Below are positions 26,187 to 35,839 of a DNA stretch of 64,000 nucleotides, one piece after another (the stretch's first letter is position 1; the number at the start of each line of letters is the position of its first letter). The DNA comes from Rugamonas brunnea (GTDB lineage Bacteria; Pseudomonadota; Gammaproteobacteria; Burkholderiales; Burkholderiaceae_D). Both the position numbers and the translations under genes were made by a program. The stretch spans positions 124,001 to 188,000 of the forward strand of contig NZ_JACEZT010000004.1 of assembly GCF_014042345.1 (NCBI RefSeq), written 5' to 3'. The notes under the pieces were generated by a model that saw only the letters and a list, made by a program, of their open reading frames with translations, ran no database searches and was not told the DNA's origin.

Positions 26187-26681
26187 TCAGGCGGCGATGC
26201 GGTTGGTGGACAAGTCCCAGCCGCCGGCCGTGTTGCCGCCCGCGCCGCCGCTGATCTTTTGCTGCATGTAGCGCCACTTGACCTTGGAGAACTTGAGCGC
26301 CACGCTCTCGCCCAGGATGTCGCCTTCCTCCACGCTGGGGGTGACGGCGCCGATCAGCACGTTTTCCAGCTCGATCTCGTAATACTTGACGCGCTCGCCC
26401 TGGCCGTCCGCGCGCATGAATTCGAACTTCGCTTTCGGGATGGTCTTGCCGGACGCGCAGGTTTGCAGCAGCACCGGCGAGGACAGGTCGGCCAGCTTGG
26501 ACAGCACGATGTCCTGGTGCTCGCAGCGCTCGGCCGTATGGCCGCCGCCGGTCGAGGCGGTGGCTGACTTGGGCTGGGTCACGGCCCAGTTCACGGACTT
26601 GCATTCGATCCAGTCCTTGTGGCGGTCGTCCGCCGATTCGCCACGGATGCCGTCTATGTGCAGATATACGTCGATAGCCAT
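26187..26681 (-). CDS. hcp: Hcp family type VI secretion tube protein
   Basis: Protein of 164 residues starting MAIDVYLHIDGIRGESADD, with GGAGGAATT directly before the ATG. Typical Hcp blocks follow: HTAERCEHQDIVLSKLADLS, SPVLLQTCASGKTIPKAKFE, YYEIELENVLIGAVTPS and VALKFSKVKWRY. Hcp hexamers build the type VI tube and can carry effectors. No other type VI gene is in the window, so it is an orphan copy with its own terminator. Confidence 0.93.
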   Translation of the reverse strand: MAIDVYLHIDGIRGESADDRHKDWIECKSVNWAVTQPKSATASTGGGHTAERCEHQDIVLSKLADLSSPVLLQTCASGKTIPKAKFEFMRADGQGERVKYYEIELENVLIGAVTPSVEEGDILGESVALKFSKVKWRYMQQKISGGAGGNTAGGWDLSTNRIAA

Positions 26682-26815
26682 AATTCCTCCAGACAATGAA
26701 TGAGGCGGGGCGGAATCGTCCCGCAGTCCGCATTATTCACGGGATTAATAAAATGGCATTTGTGGGCTATCAAACTGCATGTCTGATGAGCTTGTTCAGA
26801 CGGGGGCGGGGATTG

Positions 26816-26846
26816 CCGTCCGGCCAGCACTGGGCTGGCCGGACGG
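26816..26846 (-). terminator. GC-rich hairpin after the S9 peptidase gene
   Basis: Perfect 13-base inverted repeat CCGTCCGGCCAGC / GCTGGCCGGACGG around ACTGG, starting 12 bases after the S9 peptidase stop. No T run follows, so it may act as an mRNA 3' end stabiliser or a weak terminator. Confidence 0.5.
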
Positions 26847-26857
26847 CGCGGGACGGC

Positions 26858-29068
26858 TTATTTGCCGTTCAGCAGGTGCTTCTTGAAGAACGCTTCGATG
26901 TTGCCGTACACATGGCGTTGCTGGGCGCGGCTGGACATGCCGTGCTTGCCACCGGGATAGGTCATCAGTTCGAAGTGCACGTTGCGGTTGACCAGCGCGT
27001 CGATCATGCGCGTGGTATTGGTGAACAGCACGTTGTCGTCGGCCATGCCGTGCATCAGCAGCAGCGGCGATTTCAGGCCGTCCAGGTGGGCATACACGCC
27101 GCTGTCGCGGTAGCCATCCGCGTTGTCCTTGGGCGTGCTCATGAACTGTTCCGTGTAGTGGGTGTCGTACAGCGACCAGTCCGTCACGGGCGCCACCGAC
27201 ACGCCCAGCGCGATCTTGTCCGACGCCGCCGCCAGCAGGCGCAGCGTCATGAAGCCGCCGTAGCTCCAGCCGAACACGCCGATGCGCTTGCTGTCCACAT
27301 AGCTTTGCTGGCCCAGCCAGGCGATGCCGGTCAGCTGGTCTTCCACTTCCACCTTGCCCAGCTGGCGGTAGATGGCGTCCGTGAACGCGCGTTCGCGCCG
27401 GAACGAACCGCGGTTGTCGAGCCGGAACACGACGAAGCCTTGCTGCGCCATGTACTGGTCGAACAGGTTGCCCCACTTGCGCGCCACGTGCTGCGCATGC
27501 GGGCCGCCGTAGGTGGACAGGAACACCGGGTATTTCTTGAACTGGTTGAAGTTGGCCGGCTTGAGCAGCGAGTAGTACAGCGTCTGGCCATCCCTGGCCT
27601 TGAGCGTGCCGTACTCGGTGTGCAGGTGGGCATTCTTGTAGCGCGCGTAGGGATGGCTGGCGTTCAGCTCATTGTGTTCCAGCCAGGCCACCATGCTGCC
27701 ATCGGGACGGCGGATGCTCACTTGCGGCGGCGTGTCCGGGTCCGACCAGGTGTCGACGAACACTTCGCCGTTGCGCGCGAACGCGGCGTCGTGCCAGCCG
27801 TCGGCCTGGGTGATGCGCTGCGGGTGGTTGGCCGTGCTGCCGTCCAGGGCCAGCGCGTAGGTCTGGCGGTCGATCACGGCGTCGCGGTTGGACGACACGT
27901 AGACCTTGCCCGCCTTTTCATCCACGGCCAGCAGGTTGTCGATGCCCCAGTTGCCGCTGGTGATAGGGTGCAGCAGCTTGCCGTCCATGTCGTACAGGTA
28001 CAGGTGGTTGCGGCCACTGCGCTCGGACGACCAGATGAAACCGGCGTCGTTGGCCAGGAAGCGCAAGTCGTCATGGATGCCGACCCAGGTGGGCGAAGTT
28101 TCCGTCACCAGTACGCGCTGGGCCAGCGTGGCCATGTCCACCGACACCAGCTCCAGCGTTTTCTGGTCGCGGCTCTGGCGCTGGAACAGCAAGGCCTTGG
28201 CGCTCGCGCTCCAGTCGGCGCGCACCAGGTAGATGTCGGGATTGGGGCCCAGGTCCACGTTGCGCTGCTCGCCCGTGGCGGGCGACACGATGCGCAGTTG
28301 CACCAGCACGTTGGGATCGCCGGCGGCCGGATAACGCTGCTCGACCACGTCGGTGCGGTCGGCAAAGATCTCGAAGCGGCGCGCTACGGGCACGGGCGAT
28401 TCGTCGTAGCGCTTGTAGGCGATGGCGCTGTCGTCGGGCGCCCAGTAGTAGCCGGTGGTCTGGCCCATTTCTTCCTGCGCCACGAATTCCGCTTCGCCGT
28501 TGTGGACGGTGCCGCCGCCGTCCGTGGTCAGCTGGTGTTCCTTGCCGGTGGCCAGCTCGATCACGAACAGGTTCTGGTCGCGCACGAACGACACGTAGCG
28601 TCCGCGCGGGGAAATCTTGGGATCGAACACATTGCCGGAGGCGACCAGGCGCGCCTGGTCCGGCTGGCTCACGTCGATCAGGTACAGGTTGCCGGCGATG
28701 GGCACCAGCAGCTGCTTGCCGTCCGGCGACCAGCTGTAGTTGAGGATGCCTTTCAGGCTGGCCACGCGCTCGCGCTCGCGGCGCGCCTTCTCGGCGGCCG
28801 ACAGGTTTTCCTCGGGCACCAGGATCTTGGAATCGACGAGGCGGTGGGCGCTCTTGTCCTTCAGGTTGTATTCCCACAGGTCGAGCTGGAACTGGTTGTC
28901 GGCGCGGCCGCGCAGGAAGGTGACACGGGCGCCGTCAGGCGACACTTTCAGGTTGCGCACGCTAGGCCCGCTCAACGCCGGATCGGCGTGGATGCGGTCC
29001 AGCGTCAGCTGTTCGGCGGTGGCCGGCACGGCTGCGAGGGCGGCGAGGAAGCACAGGATAAAACGCAT
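26858..29068 (-). CDS. S9 family prolyl oligopeptidase (DPP IV type)
   Basis: Exported serine peptidase of 736 residues. Signal peptide MRFILCFLAALAAVPATAEQ. An N-terminal beta-propeller (about 40-450; blocks such as LNYSWSPDGKQLLVPIAG and GYYWAPDDSAIAYKRYDES) precedes the alpha/beta hydrolase domain. The nucleophile is in GVFGWSYGGFMTL, the acid in GMADDNVLFTNT, and the histidine in GGKHGM. It should remove dipeptides, often Xaa-Pro, from the N termini of peptides in the periplasm. Length matches bacterial DPP IV. Confidence 0.94.
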   Translation of the reverse strand: MRFILCFLAALAAVPATAEQLTLDRIHADPALSGPSVRNLKVSPDGARVTFLRGRADNQFQLDLWEYNLKDKSAHRLVDSKILVPEENLSAAEKARRERERVASLKGILNYSWSPDGKQLLVPIAGNLYLIDVSQPDQARLVASGNVFDPKISPRGRYVSFVRDQNLFVIELATGKEHQLTTDGGGTVHNGEAEFVAQEEMGQTTGYYWAPDDSAIAYKRYDESPVPVARRFEIFADRTDVVEQRYPAAGDPNVLVQLRIVSPATGEQRNVDLGPNPDIYLVRADWSASAKALLFQRQSRDQKTLELVSVDMATLAQRVLVTETSPTWVGIHDDLRFLANDAGFIWSSERSGRNHLYLYDMDGKLLHPITSGNWGIDNLLAVDEKAGKVYVSSNRDAVIDRQTYALALDGSTANHPQRITQADGWHDAAFARNGEVFVDTWSDPDTPPQVSIRRPDGSMVAWLEHNELNASHPYARYKNAHLHTEYGTLKARDGQTLYYSLLKPANFNQFKKYPVFLSTYGGPHAQHVARKWGNLFDQYMAQQGFVVFRLDNRGSFRRERAFTDAIYRQLGKVEVEDQLTGIAWLGQQSYVDSKRIGVFGWSYGGFMTLRLLAAASDKIALGVSVAPVTDWSLYDTHYTEQFMSTPKDNADGYRDSGVYAHLDGLKSPLLLMHGMADDNVLFTNTTRMIDALVNRNVHFELMTYPGGKHGMSSRAQQRHVYGNIEAFFKKHLLNGK

Positions 29069-29233
29069 GGGAGTCTCATGGTGATTGGCTTAGCGCAAGA
29101 CGATACCAGACGGAGCCTTGAATAACCATCAATTCGTCGTTGCGCCACCGGAGCAACGACTTCCCGCGCAGGAGGGACGCCAGGCATTGCCTGAATTCCC
29201 CCCACGCTGCGCCTGTGGTCATACGGCGCATGG

Positions 29234-29253
29234 ATTCCCGCGTGCGCGGGAAT
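29234..29253. repeat. REP-like palindrome copy
   Basis: ATTCCCGCGTGCGCGGGAAT, a perfect short palindrome beside TGACG, lies between the S9 peptidase and MATE genes. Close variants are at 56155-56174 and 56208-56227. A half copy, TTCCCGCGCAGGAGGGA, lies near 29160. Confidence 0.7.
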
Positions 29254-29261
29254 GACGATGT

Positions 29262-30695
29262 TCAGTGCAGTGCCCCGTGTCCTGCGGTGGCGGTGCTGAC
29301 GGCGGCGCGCGCCCCTTGGCGCACGCGCTGCAGCGACAGCCGGTTCAGCGACCAGCTCAGCAGCACGGCGGCGATGGTCAGGCCCACCACCAGGCCGATC
29401 CAGAAACCATCGGCCGCCATCGGCGCGGCCGGCGCCCACGACAGTCCGGCCGGGGCCATGCCCAGCACGTAGCCGAGCGGCAGCGCGAAGCCCCAGAACG
29501 ACAGCAGCTGGATCTGCATCGGCGGACGCGTCACCTTGTAGCCGCGGATGGCGGACGAGGTGGCCACCTGCGTGGCGTCGGACAGCTGGAACAGGGCCGC
29601 GTACAGCAGCAGGTGGGCGCACAGCTGCTGCACTTGCGGATCGGACGTGTAGGCTTGTGCGATCTGCTGGCGGAACACCAGGATGAACAGGGCTGACAGG
29701 ATGGAGAACGACAACGCCATGGCCACGCCCACCCACGCCACGAAGCGGGCCCGCTCGGGATTGCCTTCACCCACCGCGTGGCCCACGCGCGTGATCAGGC
29801 CGATGCCGAAACTGAGCGGCACCATGAACACCAGCGAAGCGAAGTTGAGCGCGATCTGGTGGGCCGACACCTGCACCACGCCGTAGCGCGCGATCAGCAG
29901 GCTGACCGAGCCGAACACGCTCACTTCCGCGAAATAGGTGATGCCGATCGGCAGGCCGAGTTTCAGCATGTAGCGGATTTCCGGCCAGTGCGGCCATTCC
30001 CAGTGCGTGAACGGGTAGGTGGGGCGGTAGGCGGGCGAGATCCGCATCCAGACCAGCATGGTGCCCAGCATCAGCCACATGCACAGGCCGGTGGCCACGG
30101 CGCAGCCCACGCCGCCCAGCGCCGGGAAACCCAGGTTGCCGAAAATGAGCAGCCAGTTGACCACCACGTTGAAACACAGGCCCAGGATGGCGATCACCAT
30201 CACCGGCTTGGTCTGGTTGATGCTGGCGCTGTAGCCGTACAGCGCGCGGTAGGCGGCGAAGGCGGGCAGGCCGATGCTGATCATGTGCACGAAGCGCGAC
30301 GCCTGCGCCTGCACATGGGGCGTCAGGTACAGGTGGTCGAACAGCAGCGTGGCCAGGTTGATCAGCGCGGCCGCCACCACGCCCACGCCCAGCGCCATCC
30401 ACAGCGACTGGCGCACGGTGTGCGGGATCTTGCCCAGCTCGTTGCCGCCCACGTCGTGCGCCACGATGCTGTTAATGGCCATCACGATGCCCATCACCGT
30501 GACGATCACGATCGACCACACGGAGGCGCCCAGCGACACGGCGGCCAGCTCGTCGGCGCTGGCGTGGCCCGTCATGGCCACGTCGGCCACGCCCATGCCC
30601 ACCGACGCCAGTTGCCCGACCAGCACGGGCCAGGCCAGGCGCCACAGGCCGGCCGCTTCGGCACGTATATTCGGTAGGGTGAAGGAGTAGGACAT
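29262..30695 (-). CDS. MATE family multidrug efflux transporter
   Basis: Integral membrane protein of 477 residues with about twelve helices in two similar halves. LAWPVLVGQLASVGMGVADV, AMTGHASADELAAVSLGASV and the second-half LGLPIGITYFAEVSVFGSVS are typical of NorM-type MATE proteins, which export cationic drugs in exchange for Na+ or H+. Start at the ATG before SYSFTLPNIRAEA. Substrates cannot be read from the sequence. Confidence 0.92.
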   Translation of the reverse strand: MSYSFTLPNIRAEAAGLWRLAWPVLVGQLASVGMGVADVAMTGHASADELAAVSLGASVWSIVIVTVMGIVMAINSIVAHDVGGNELGKIPHTVRQSLWMALGVGVVAAALINLATLLFDHLYLTPHVQAQASRFVHMISIGLPAFAAYRALYGYSASINQTKPVMVIAILGLCFNVVVNWLLIFGNLGFPALGGVGCAVATGLCMWLMLGTMLVWMRISPAYRPTYPFTHWEWPHWPEIRYMLKLGLPIGITYFAEVSVFGSVSLLIARYGVVQVSAHQIALNFASLVFMVPLSFGIGLITRVGHAVGEGNPERARFVAWVGVAMALSFSILSALFILVFRQQIAQAYTSDPQVQQLCAHLLLYAALFQLSDATQVATSSAIRGYKVTRPPMQIQLLSFWGFALPLGYVLGMAPAGLSWAPAAPMAADGFWIGLVVGLTIAAVLLSWSLNRLSLQRVRQGARAAVSTATAGHGALH

Positions 30696-30854
30696 GGATG
30701 CACCAGAATGGGGAAACGTTCTATTTTACTAAGGATGGCGGCGTCCTGCCGAAGCAAACAATGCGCGGCACGGGCGCTTGATGTGGCGAAGCGAAAACGC
30801 CGTCAATCGGAGTATGCTAGCCTGTGCTGCTGCCAACCACCGGGAGTGTGAACC

Positions 30855-31790
30855 GTGGAATACAAGGATTACTACCAGACGCTGGGGGTGAAGAAGACGG
30901 CCACCGAGGATGAGATCAAGAAGGCGTACCGCAAGCTGGTGCGCAAGTACCATCCCGACGTCAGCAAGGAACCCGATGCGCAGAAGAAAACCCAGGAACT
31001 GAACGAGGCCTACGGCGTGCTGGGCGACGCGGAAAAGCGCGCCGCCTACGACGAGCTGGGTCAGGGCCACCATTACCGCGCCGGCCAGGAATTCCGGCCG
31101 CCGCCGGACTGGAGCCGTACCTACGGCGGCGGCGACTTCGCCGGCAACGGCTTCGGCAATGGCGGCGCCGGCCCCGGCGCAAGCGACTTCTTCGCCGACC
31201 TGTTTGCCCACCTGGGCGGGCGCCGGCGCGCCGCGCCCACGCGCGGCGAGGACAGCCACGCCAGCATCGCCATCGACCTGACCGACAGCTATCAAGGCGC
31301 TACCCGCCACATCACGCTCTACATTCCCGAGCGCGACGCGCACGACCGCATCATCACGCGCGAGCGCACGCTGAGCGTCAACATTCCCAAGGGCGTGACG
31401 GCGGGCCAGCAGTTGCGCCTGAGCGGCCAGGGCCAGCCCGGCGCGGCCGGACCGGGCGACCTGTACCTGGAAATCCAGTTCACGCCCGACGCGCGCTACC
31501 GGGTGGACGGGCGCGACGTCTACGAGACGGTGCCGGTGGCGCCGTGGGAGGCGGCGCTGGGGGCGGAAATCAACCTGCCCACGCCGTCGGGCAAGGTGAC
31601 GGTGACGGTGCCGGCCGGTTCGCAGGCGGGGCGCAAATTGCGCCTGCGCGGACGCGGCATTCCCGGCAATCCGGCCGGCGACCTGTATCTGCTGCTGGAG
31701 GTGGTGCTGCCGCCGGCCGACAGCGCCCGTGCGCGCGAGCTGTACCAGGCGATGGCGCGCGATCTGGCATTCAATCCACGGGGAGGATAG
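30855..31790 (+). CDS. cbpA: CbpA-type DnaJ co-chaperone
   Basis: Protein of 311 residues with GTG start behind GGGAG. J domain at 5-70 with the HPD motif at 33-35, a Gly/Phe-rich linker (FAGNGFGNGGAGPGAS), and two C-terminal substrate-binding subdomains (about 125-300: DLTDSYQGATRHITLYIPE, YETVPVAPWEAALGAEINLP, GRKLRLRGRGIPG). There is no zinc-finger region, which separates CbpA from DnaJ. It stimulates DnaK and, in E. coli, binds curved DNA. The modulator cbpM follows after three bases. Confidence 0.95.
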   Translation: MEYKDYYQTLGVKKTATEDEIKKAYRKLVRKYHPDVSKEPDAQKKTQELNEAYGVLGDAEKRAAYDELGQGHHYRAGQEFRPPPDWSRTYGGGDFAGNGFGNGGAGPGASDFFADLFAHLGGRRRAAPTRGEDSHASIAIDLTDSYQGATRHITLYIPERDAHDRIITRERTLSVNIPKGVTAGQQLRLSGQGQPGAAGPGDLYLEIQFTPDARYRVDGRDVYETVPVAPWEAALGAEINLPTPSGKVTVTVPAGSQAGRKLRLRGRGIPGNPAGDLYLLLEVVLPPADSARARELYQAMARDLAFNPRGG

Positions 31791-31793
31791 ACG

Positions 31794-32105
31794 ATGGGGC
31801 AGAACAATAACCTCAGCGGCGTACTGCTCGACGACGTGGCGCTGACACTGGAAGAACTGGCGCGCGCGTGCGACGTGGAGCCCGATTGGGTGGTGCAGCG
31901 CGTGCGCACCGGCATCCTGCTCGACAGCGCACCCGAGGAAAGCGCGGCGTGGCGCTTCACCAGCGTGGATCTGGTGCGGGCGCGCCGGCTGCGCCAGGTC
32001 GAGTGCGACTTCGACGCCAATGACGACGTGGCCGCGCTGGTGGTCGACCTGTCCGACGAGATCCGGCGCCTGCGGGCCCGGATGCGCATGGCCGGCTTGC
32101 GCTAG
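31794..32105 (+). CDS. cbpM: chaperone modulator CbpM
   Basis: Protein of 103 residues with a MerR-like helix-turn-helix: LTLEELARACDVEPDWVVQR, SAAWRFTSVDLVRARRLRQVE, then a C-terminal helix (ALVVDLSDEIRRLRARMRMA). CbpM binds the J domain of CbpA and blocks its action on DnaK and DNA. GGGGAGG lies before the ATG, overlapping the cbpA stop region, so the pair forms an operon. Confidence 0.9.
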   Translation: MGQNNNLSGVLLDDVALTLEELARACDVEPDWVVQRVRTGILLDSAPEESAAWRFTSVDLVRARRLRQVECDFDANDDVAALVVDLSDEIRRLRARMRMAGLR

Positions 32106-32118
32106 CGCGCGGCGTGCG

Positions 32119-33066
32119 TCAGGTAGGCGCGGGGCCGGGACGCCACTCGCTGTCCGCGATGGGCTCGTCGGGCGCTTGCGCCGCCAGGAACTGCTGCATC
32201 AGCCACTTGCCGGCCGGCCCCGGTTCCCGGTCGCCACGATGGATCACGAACAGGGGAAACTGCTGGGCGCCGCCCTCGGCCACGTCCAGCCGCACTAGAT
32301 GGCCCGCCGCAATATCGTCCTGGATCATGTGTTCCGGCATGTTGCCCCAGCCGATGCCGCTGCGTAGCAACGCGTGCTTGGCGCCCAGGTCGCCCAGGCG
32401 CCAGTCGCGCAGCGCCATCACACCGAAATCCTGGCCCTTGGTGAGCTGGCTGCGGTCCGTGATGACCAGTTGCGTGTGCTCGCGCAATTCGGCGCTGGCG
32501 ATCTTGCCCTTGAACTGGCCCAGCGGGTGCAGCGGCGACGCCACCGGCACCATGGTCATATGGCCCAGGTGCTGGCGCTCGATGCTGTCGGGCAGGTTGG
32601 GCATCCAGCCGCTGATGCCCACGTGGCACTCGCCGTTCAGCACCAGCTCCGCGATCGCGCCCAGCGCTTCCATGCGCAGCCGCAGCGCCACGGTGGGGAA
32701 CTCGCGCTGGAATGCGTGCAGGATGCGCACCAGCGTGCAGGTGGGGAACACCACTTCCACCGCCAGCGACACTTCCGCCTCCAGTCCGGACGACAGTGCC
32801 TTGGCGCGCGAGCGCATGCTGTCGACCTTGAGCGAGACGGCGCGCGCGTCGGCCAGCAGCGCCTTGCCCGCTTCCGTCAGCACCGGCTTGCGCTTGCTGC
32901 GGTCGAGCAGCACCACGTTCAGCTGCTCCTCCAGGTTGGCGATGGTGTAGCTGATCACGGACTGGGTGCGGTGCAGCGCGCGCGCCGCATGGGCGAAGCC
33001 GCCATGGTCGATCACGGCGATGAAGACGCGCAATTGTTCGAGCGAGGGCAGGCCGGGGTCGCGCAT
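32119..33066 (-). CDS. LysR family transcriptional regulator
   Basis: Protein of 315 residues with N-terminal helix-turn-helix (LPSLEQLRVFIAVIDHGGFA, ALHRTQSVISYTIANLEEQL) and a C-terminal effector domain (about 95-300). The target is unknown. It is convergent with cbpM and tandem with the GNAT gene, which lies upstream on the same strand. Confidence 0.92.
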   Translation of the reverse strand: MRDPGLPSLEQLRVFIAVIDHGGFAHAARALHRTQSVISYTIANLEEQLNVVLLDRSKRKPVLTEAGKALLADARAVSLKVDSMRSRAKALSSGLEAEVSLAVEVVFPTCTLVRILHAFQREFPTVALRLRMEALGAIAELVLNGECHVGISGWMPNLPDSIERQHLGHMTMVPVASPLHPLGQFKGKIASAELREHTQLVITDRSQLTKGQDFGVMALRDWRLGDLGAKHALLRSGIGWGNMPEHMIQDDIAAGHLVRLDVAEGGAQQFPLFVIHRGDREPGPAGKWLMQQFLAAQAPDEPIADSEWRPGPAPT

Positions 33067-33134
33067 ATCCAGGAAGTCGATGCTATCGACAGTGAGTGGT
33101 TGAATCTGTCGATGCTAACCGGCTTGCGTGGCCC

Positions 33135-33620
33135 TTACAAGTGCTTGACGTAGACCACCGAGCCGGGGAACTCGGCCACCTGGTCGTACAAGGCGCGCGC
33201 GGTGCTGTTGGTCTCGCGCGTGTGCCAGTAGACGCGGGTGGCGCCGGCTTGCGCCGCGCTGGCATACACGCCTTCGATCAGGCGCCGGCCCACGCCCTGG
33301 CCACGGGCCGTGTCCAGCGTGAACAGATCCTGCATGTAGCAGATGGGCTCGATCAGGATGGTGTTGCGGTGGAACAGGAAATGGGCCAGGCCCAGCAGTT
33401 CTCCGTCGCGCTCGGCTACCAGCGCGTGCACCGGTTCATGGTCGTTGAAGAAGCGCGACCAGGTCGTCTCGATGATGGCGGGCGCCAGCGCCGTGGGGCC
33501 GGAGCGGCCGTAGAAGGCATTGTAGCCAGCCCACAGCACGGACCAGGCCGGGAAATCGGCTGGCCGCACGGGGCGGATGATGAGTGCGCTGCGCGGCTCT
33601 GCGGGCGTGTGGGCTTCCAT
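33135..33620 (-). CDS. GNAT family N-acetyltransferase
   Basis: Protein of 161 residues starting MEAHTPAEPRSALIIRPVRP. Acetyl-CoA binding motif A is ICYMQDLFTLDTARGQGVGR followed by RLIEGVYASAAQAG, and motif B is TRVYWHTRETNSTARALYDQ. Substrate not evident. It resembles small GNAT proteins acting on amines or amino acids. It is divergent from the cysteine hydrolase gene. Confidence 0.9.
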   Translation of the reverse strand: MEAHTPAEPRSALIIRPVRPADFPAWSVLWAGYNAFYGRSGPTALAPAIIETTWSRFFNDHEPVHALVAERDGELLGLAHFLFHRNTILIEPICYMQDLFTLDTARGQGVGRRLIEGVYASAAQAGATRVYWHTRETNSTARALYDQVAEFPGSVVYVKHL

Positions 33621-33730
33621 GGTGCTCCGTGCTGGTCGATGTGGTGCCGGCGTGGTGCAGCCGGGTATGATACGGTAATCATACGGTAATATTGCCGATA
33701 TTGAATTTCCGGCCCTGTAGGGAGCACGAC

Positions 33731-34600
33731 ATGAAACGCCAGTTGCACTTGCTCGTCATCGATCCGCAGAATGATTTTTGCGATCTGCCGCCCGCCTACC
33801 TGCCGGACAATCCCGCCACCCGTCAGCCGTACGCGCCCGCCTTGCCTGTGCCGGGCGCCCACCAGGACATGTTGCGCCTGGCCGGCCTGATCAACCGGGG
33901 CCGCCACGGCCTGACGGCGATCACCGTCACGCTCGATTCCCATCACCGGCTCGATATCGCCCACCCCACCTTCTGGCTGGCCGGCGATGGCGGCCCGGTG
34001 CCGCCATTCACGCCGATCGCGGCGGCCGATGTCCAGGCGGGGAAGTTCCTGCCGCGCCAGCCGGCCGCCTTGCCGCGCGCGCTCGCCTACCTGGAAGCGC
34101 TGGAAGCGGCCGGGCGCTACCAGTTGATGGCGTGGCCCGTGCACTGCGAGATCGGCAGCTGGGGCGCCAACGTGCATGACGATGTGCGCGCCGCCTACAA
34201 CCGCTGGGAAGACGCCACCCAGTCCATCGTGACCAAGGTGCTCAAGGGCAGCAATCCGTGGACCGAGCATTATTCGGCCGTGCAGGCCGAAGTGCCGGAC
34301 CCGGACGATCCCGGCACCCAGGCCAACGCGGCCCTGATCGGCGCGCTGGCGGCGGCCGACCAGGTCTACATCGCCGGCGAGGCCGGTAGCCATTGCGTGC
34401 GCGCCACGACCGAGCATATCGTGCAGCAGCTCGGCGCGGATCAACTGAGCAAGCTGGTCTTGCTGACCGATTGCATGAGCCCGGTGACCGGTTTCGCGTC
34501 CGCCTACCAGGACTTCCTGGACGGGATGCGGGCGCGCGGCGTGCGGCTGGCCCAGTCCGGCGACGTGTTGCAGGAGTTGCTGCTCAACGCGGGGCGCTAG
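33731..34600 (+). CDS. isochorismatase-fold cysteine hydrolase, probable nicotinamidase-like
   Basis: Protein of 289 residues beginning MKRQLHLLVIDPQNDFCDLP, with GGGAG before the ATG. The aspartate in VIDPQNDF and the cysteine in GEAGSHCVRATTEH form the catalytic pair of the isochorismatase-like fold; VPGAHQDMLRLAGLINR and AVTVTLDSH-like AITVTLDSHHRLDI also fit. It is longer than typical PncA (about 210). The next gene, 42 bases on, is pncB, so conversion of nicotinamide to nicotinate for NAD salvage is the likely role, but another amide substrate cannot be excluded. Confidence 0.82.
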   Translation: MKRQLHLLVIDPQNDFCDLPPAYLPDNPATRQPYAPALPVPGAHQDMLRLAGLINRGRHGLTAITVTLDSHHRLDIAHPTFWLAGDGGPVPPFTPIAAADVQAGKFLPRQPAALPRALAYLEALEAAGRYQLMAWPVHCEIGSWGANVHDDVRAAYNRWEDATQSIVTKVLKGSNPWTEHYSAVQAEVPDPDDPGTQANAALIGALAAADQVYIAGEAGSHCVRATTEHIVQQLGADQLSKLVLLTDCMSPVTGFASAYQDFLDGMRARGVRLAQSGDVLQELLLNAGR

Positions 34601-34642
34601 TGGCGTAAGATGCAGGCTGATCTTCTTTTTTGGAAACACCCG

Positions 34643-35836
34643 ATGACGCCCATCGTCCGCAGCCTGCTGGAAACCGACTTGTACAAATTCACCATGTGGC
34701 AGGCGCTGCTGCATGGCCATCCGAATTCGCATACGGAATACGAATTCGTGTGCCGCAACACGCCCGTGTTTCCGCTGGCCGAACTGCAGGAGGAAGTCGA
34801 GCGCGAGCTGGACCAGTTGTGCACGCTGTCGTTTGCGGAGGATGAACTCGATTACCTGCGCACGCTGCGCTACATGAAAAGCGACTTCGTCGACTTCCTC
34901 ACCGTGTTCCGGTTCCAACGCAAGTTCATCCAGGTCAGCACGCAAGGCGACACGCTGGTGATCCACGCGGCCGGGCCGCAAGTGCACGTGATGGCGTTCG
35001 AGATCTTTGTGCTCTACATCGTCAACGAACTGTATTTCCGCCGCTTCGAGCGCGACGACGCGCTGGCCGAGGGACGGCAGCGGCTGGCCGCCAAGATCGC
35101 GCGGTTGAAGGCGTTCAGCGCCGAGCCCGCGCTGCGCCATCCGTTCGAGTTTTCCGACTTTGGCCTGCGGCGCCGTTTCTCGTCGGCCTGGCAGGACGAG
35201 GTGGTGTTCAAGCTGGCGACCGAACTGCCGCAGTATTTCAAGGGCACGTCCAACGTCTACCTGGCCAAGAAGTTCGGGCTGGTGCCGATCGGCACCATGG
35301 CGCATGAATACATGCAATCGTTCCAGGCGTTCGGGGTGCGGCTGCGCGATTTCCAGAAGGCCGCACTGGAGGACTGGGTGCAGGAATACCGTGGCGACCT
35401 CGGCATCGCGCTGACGGACGTGGTGGGGATGGATGCCTTCCTGGATGACTTCGACCTGTATTTCGCCAAGCTGTTCGATGGCCTGCGCCACGATTCGGGC
35501 GATCCCGTCATCTGGGGTGAGAAGGCGCTGGCCCATTACGGGGCGCTGCGCATCGACAGCAACAGCAAGCGCCTGGTGTTCTCAGACGCGCTCGATCTGG
35601 ACAAGGCGCTGGCGCTGTACCGCCATTTCGCCGACCGCATCATGACCGGCTTCGGCATCGGCACCCACCTGACCAACGACGTGGGCCTGACGCCACTGAA
35701 CATCGTCATGAAGCTGGTGGCCTGCAATGGCCAGTCAGTGGCCAAGTTGTCCGATGCGCCGGGCAAGACGCTGTGCAAGGACGAGACGTTCCTGGCCTAC
35801 CTGCGCCAGGTGTTCCACCATCCCGTCCTGGCGTGA
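34643..35836 (+). CDS. pncB: nicotinate phosphoribosyltransferase
   Basis: Makes nicotinate mononucleotide from nicotinate and PRPP in the NAD salvage route. Length is 397 residues, close to E. coli PncB. Motifs: [85 protein letters not shown] and [15 protein letters not shown]. The histidine autophosphorylated in the family lies in the GTMAHE or neighbouring block. Second gene of the salvage pair. Confidence 0.95.
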   Translation: MTPIVRSLLETDLYKFTMWQALLHGHPNSHTEYEFVCRNTPVFPLAELQEEVERELDQLCTLSFAEDELDYLRTLRYMKSDFVDFLTVFRFQRKFIQVSTQGDTLVIHAAGPQVHVMAFEIFVLYIVNELYFRRFERDDALAEGRQRLAAKIARLKAFSAEPALRHPFEFSDFGLRRRFSSAWQDEVVFKLATELPQYFKGTSNVYLAKKFGLVPIGTMAHEYMQSFQAFGVRLRDFQKAALEDWVQEYRGDLGIALTDVVGMDAFLDDFDLYFAKLFDGLRHDSGDPVIWGEKALAHYGALRIDSNSKRLVFSDALDLDKALALYRHFADRIMTGFGIGTHLTNDVGLTPLNIVMKLVACNGQSVAKLSDAPGKTLCKDETFLAYLRQVFHHPVLA

Positions 35837-35839
35837 TGC

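Noticed and set aside
26696..29125. 809-residue open frame on the plus strand
   Set aside because: Antisense to the S9 peptidase with intact catalytic motifs.
33416..35536. 706-residue open frame on the minus strand
   Set aside because: Covers the cysteine hydrolase and pncB in antisense; no family features.
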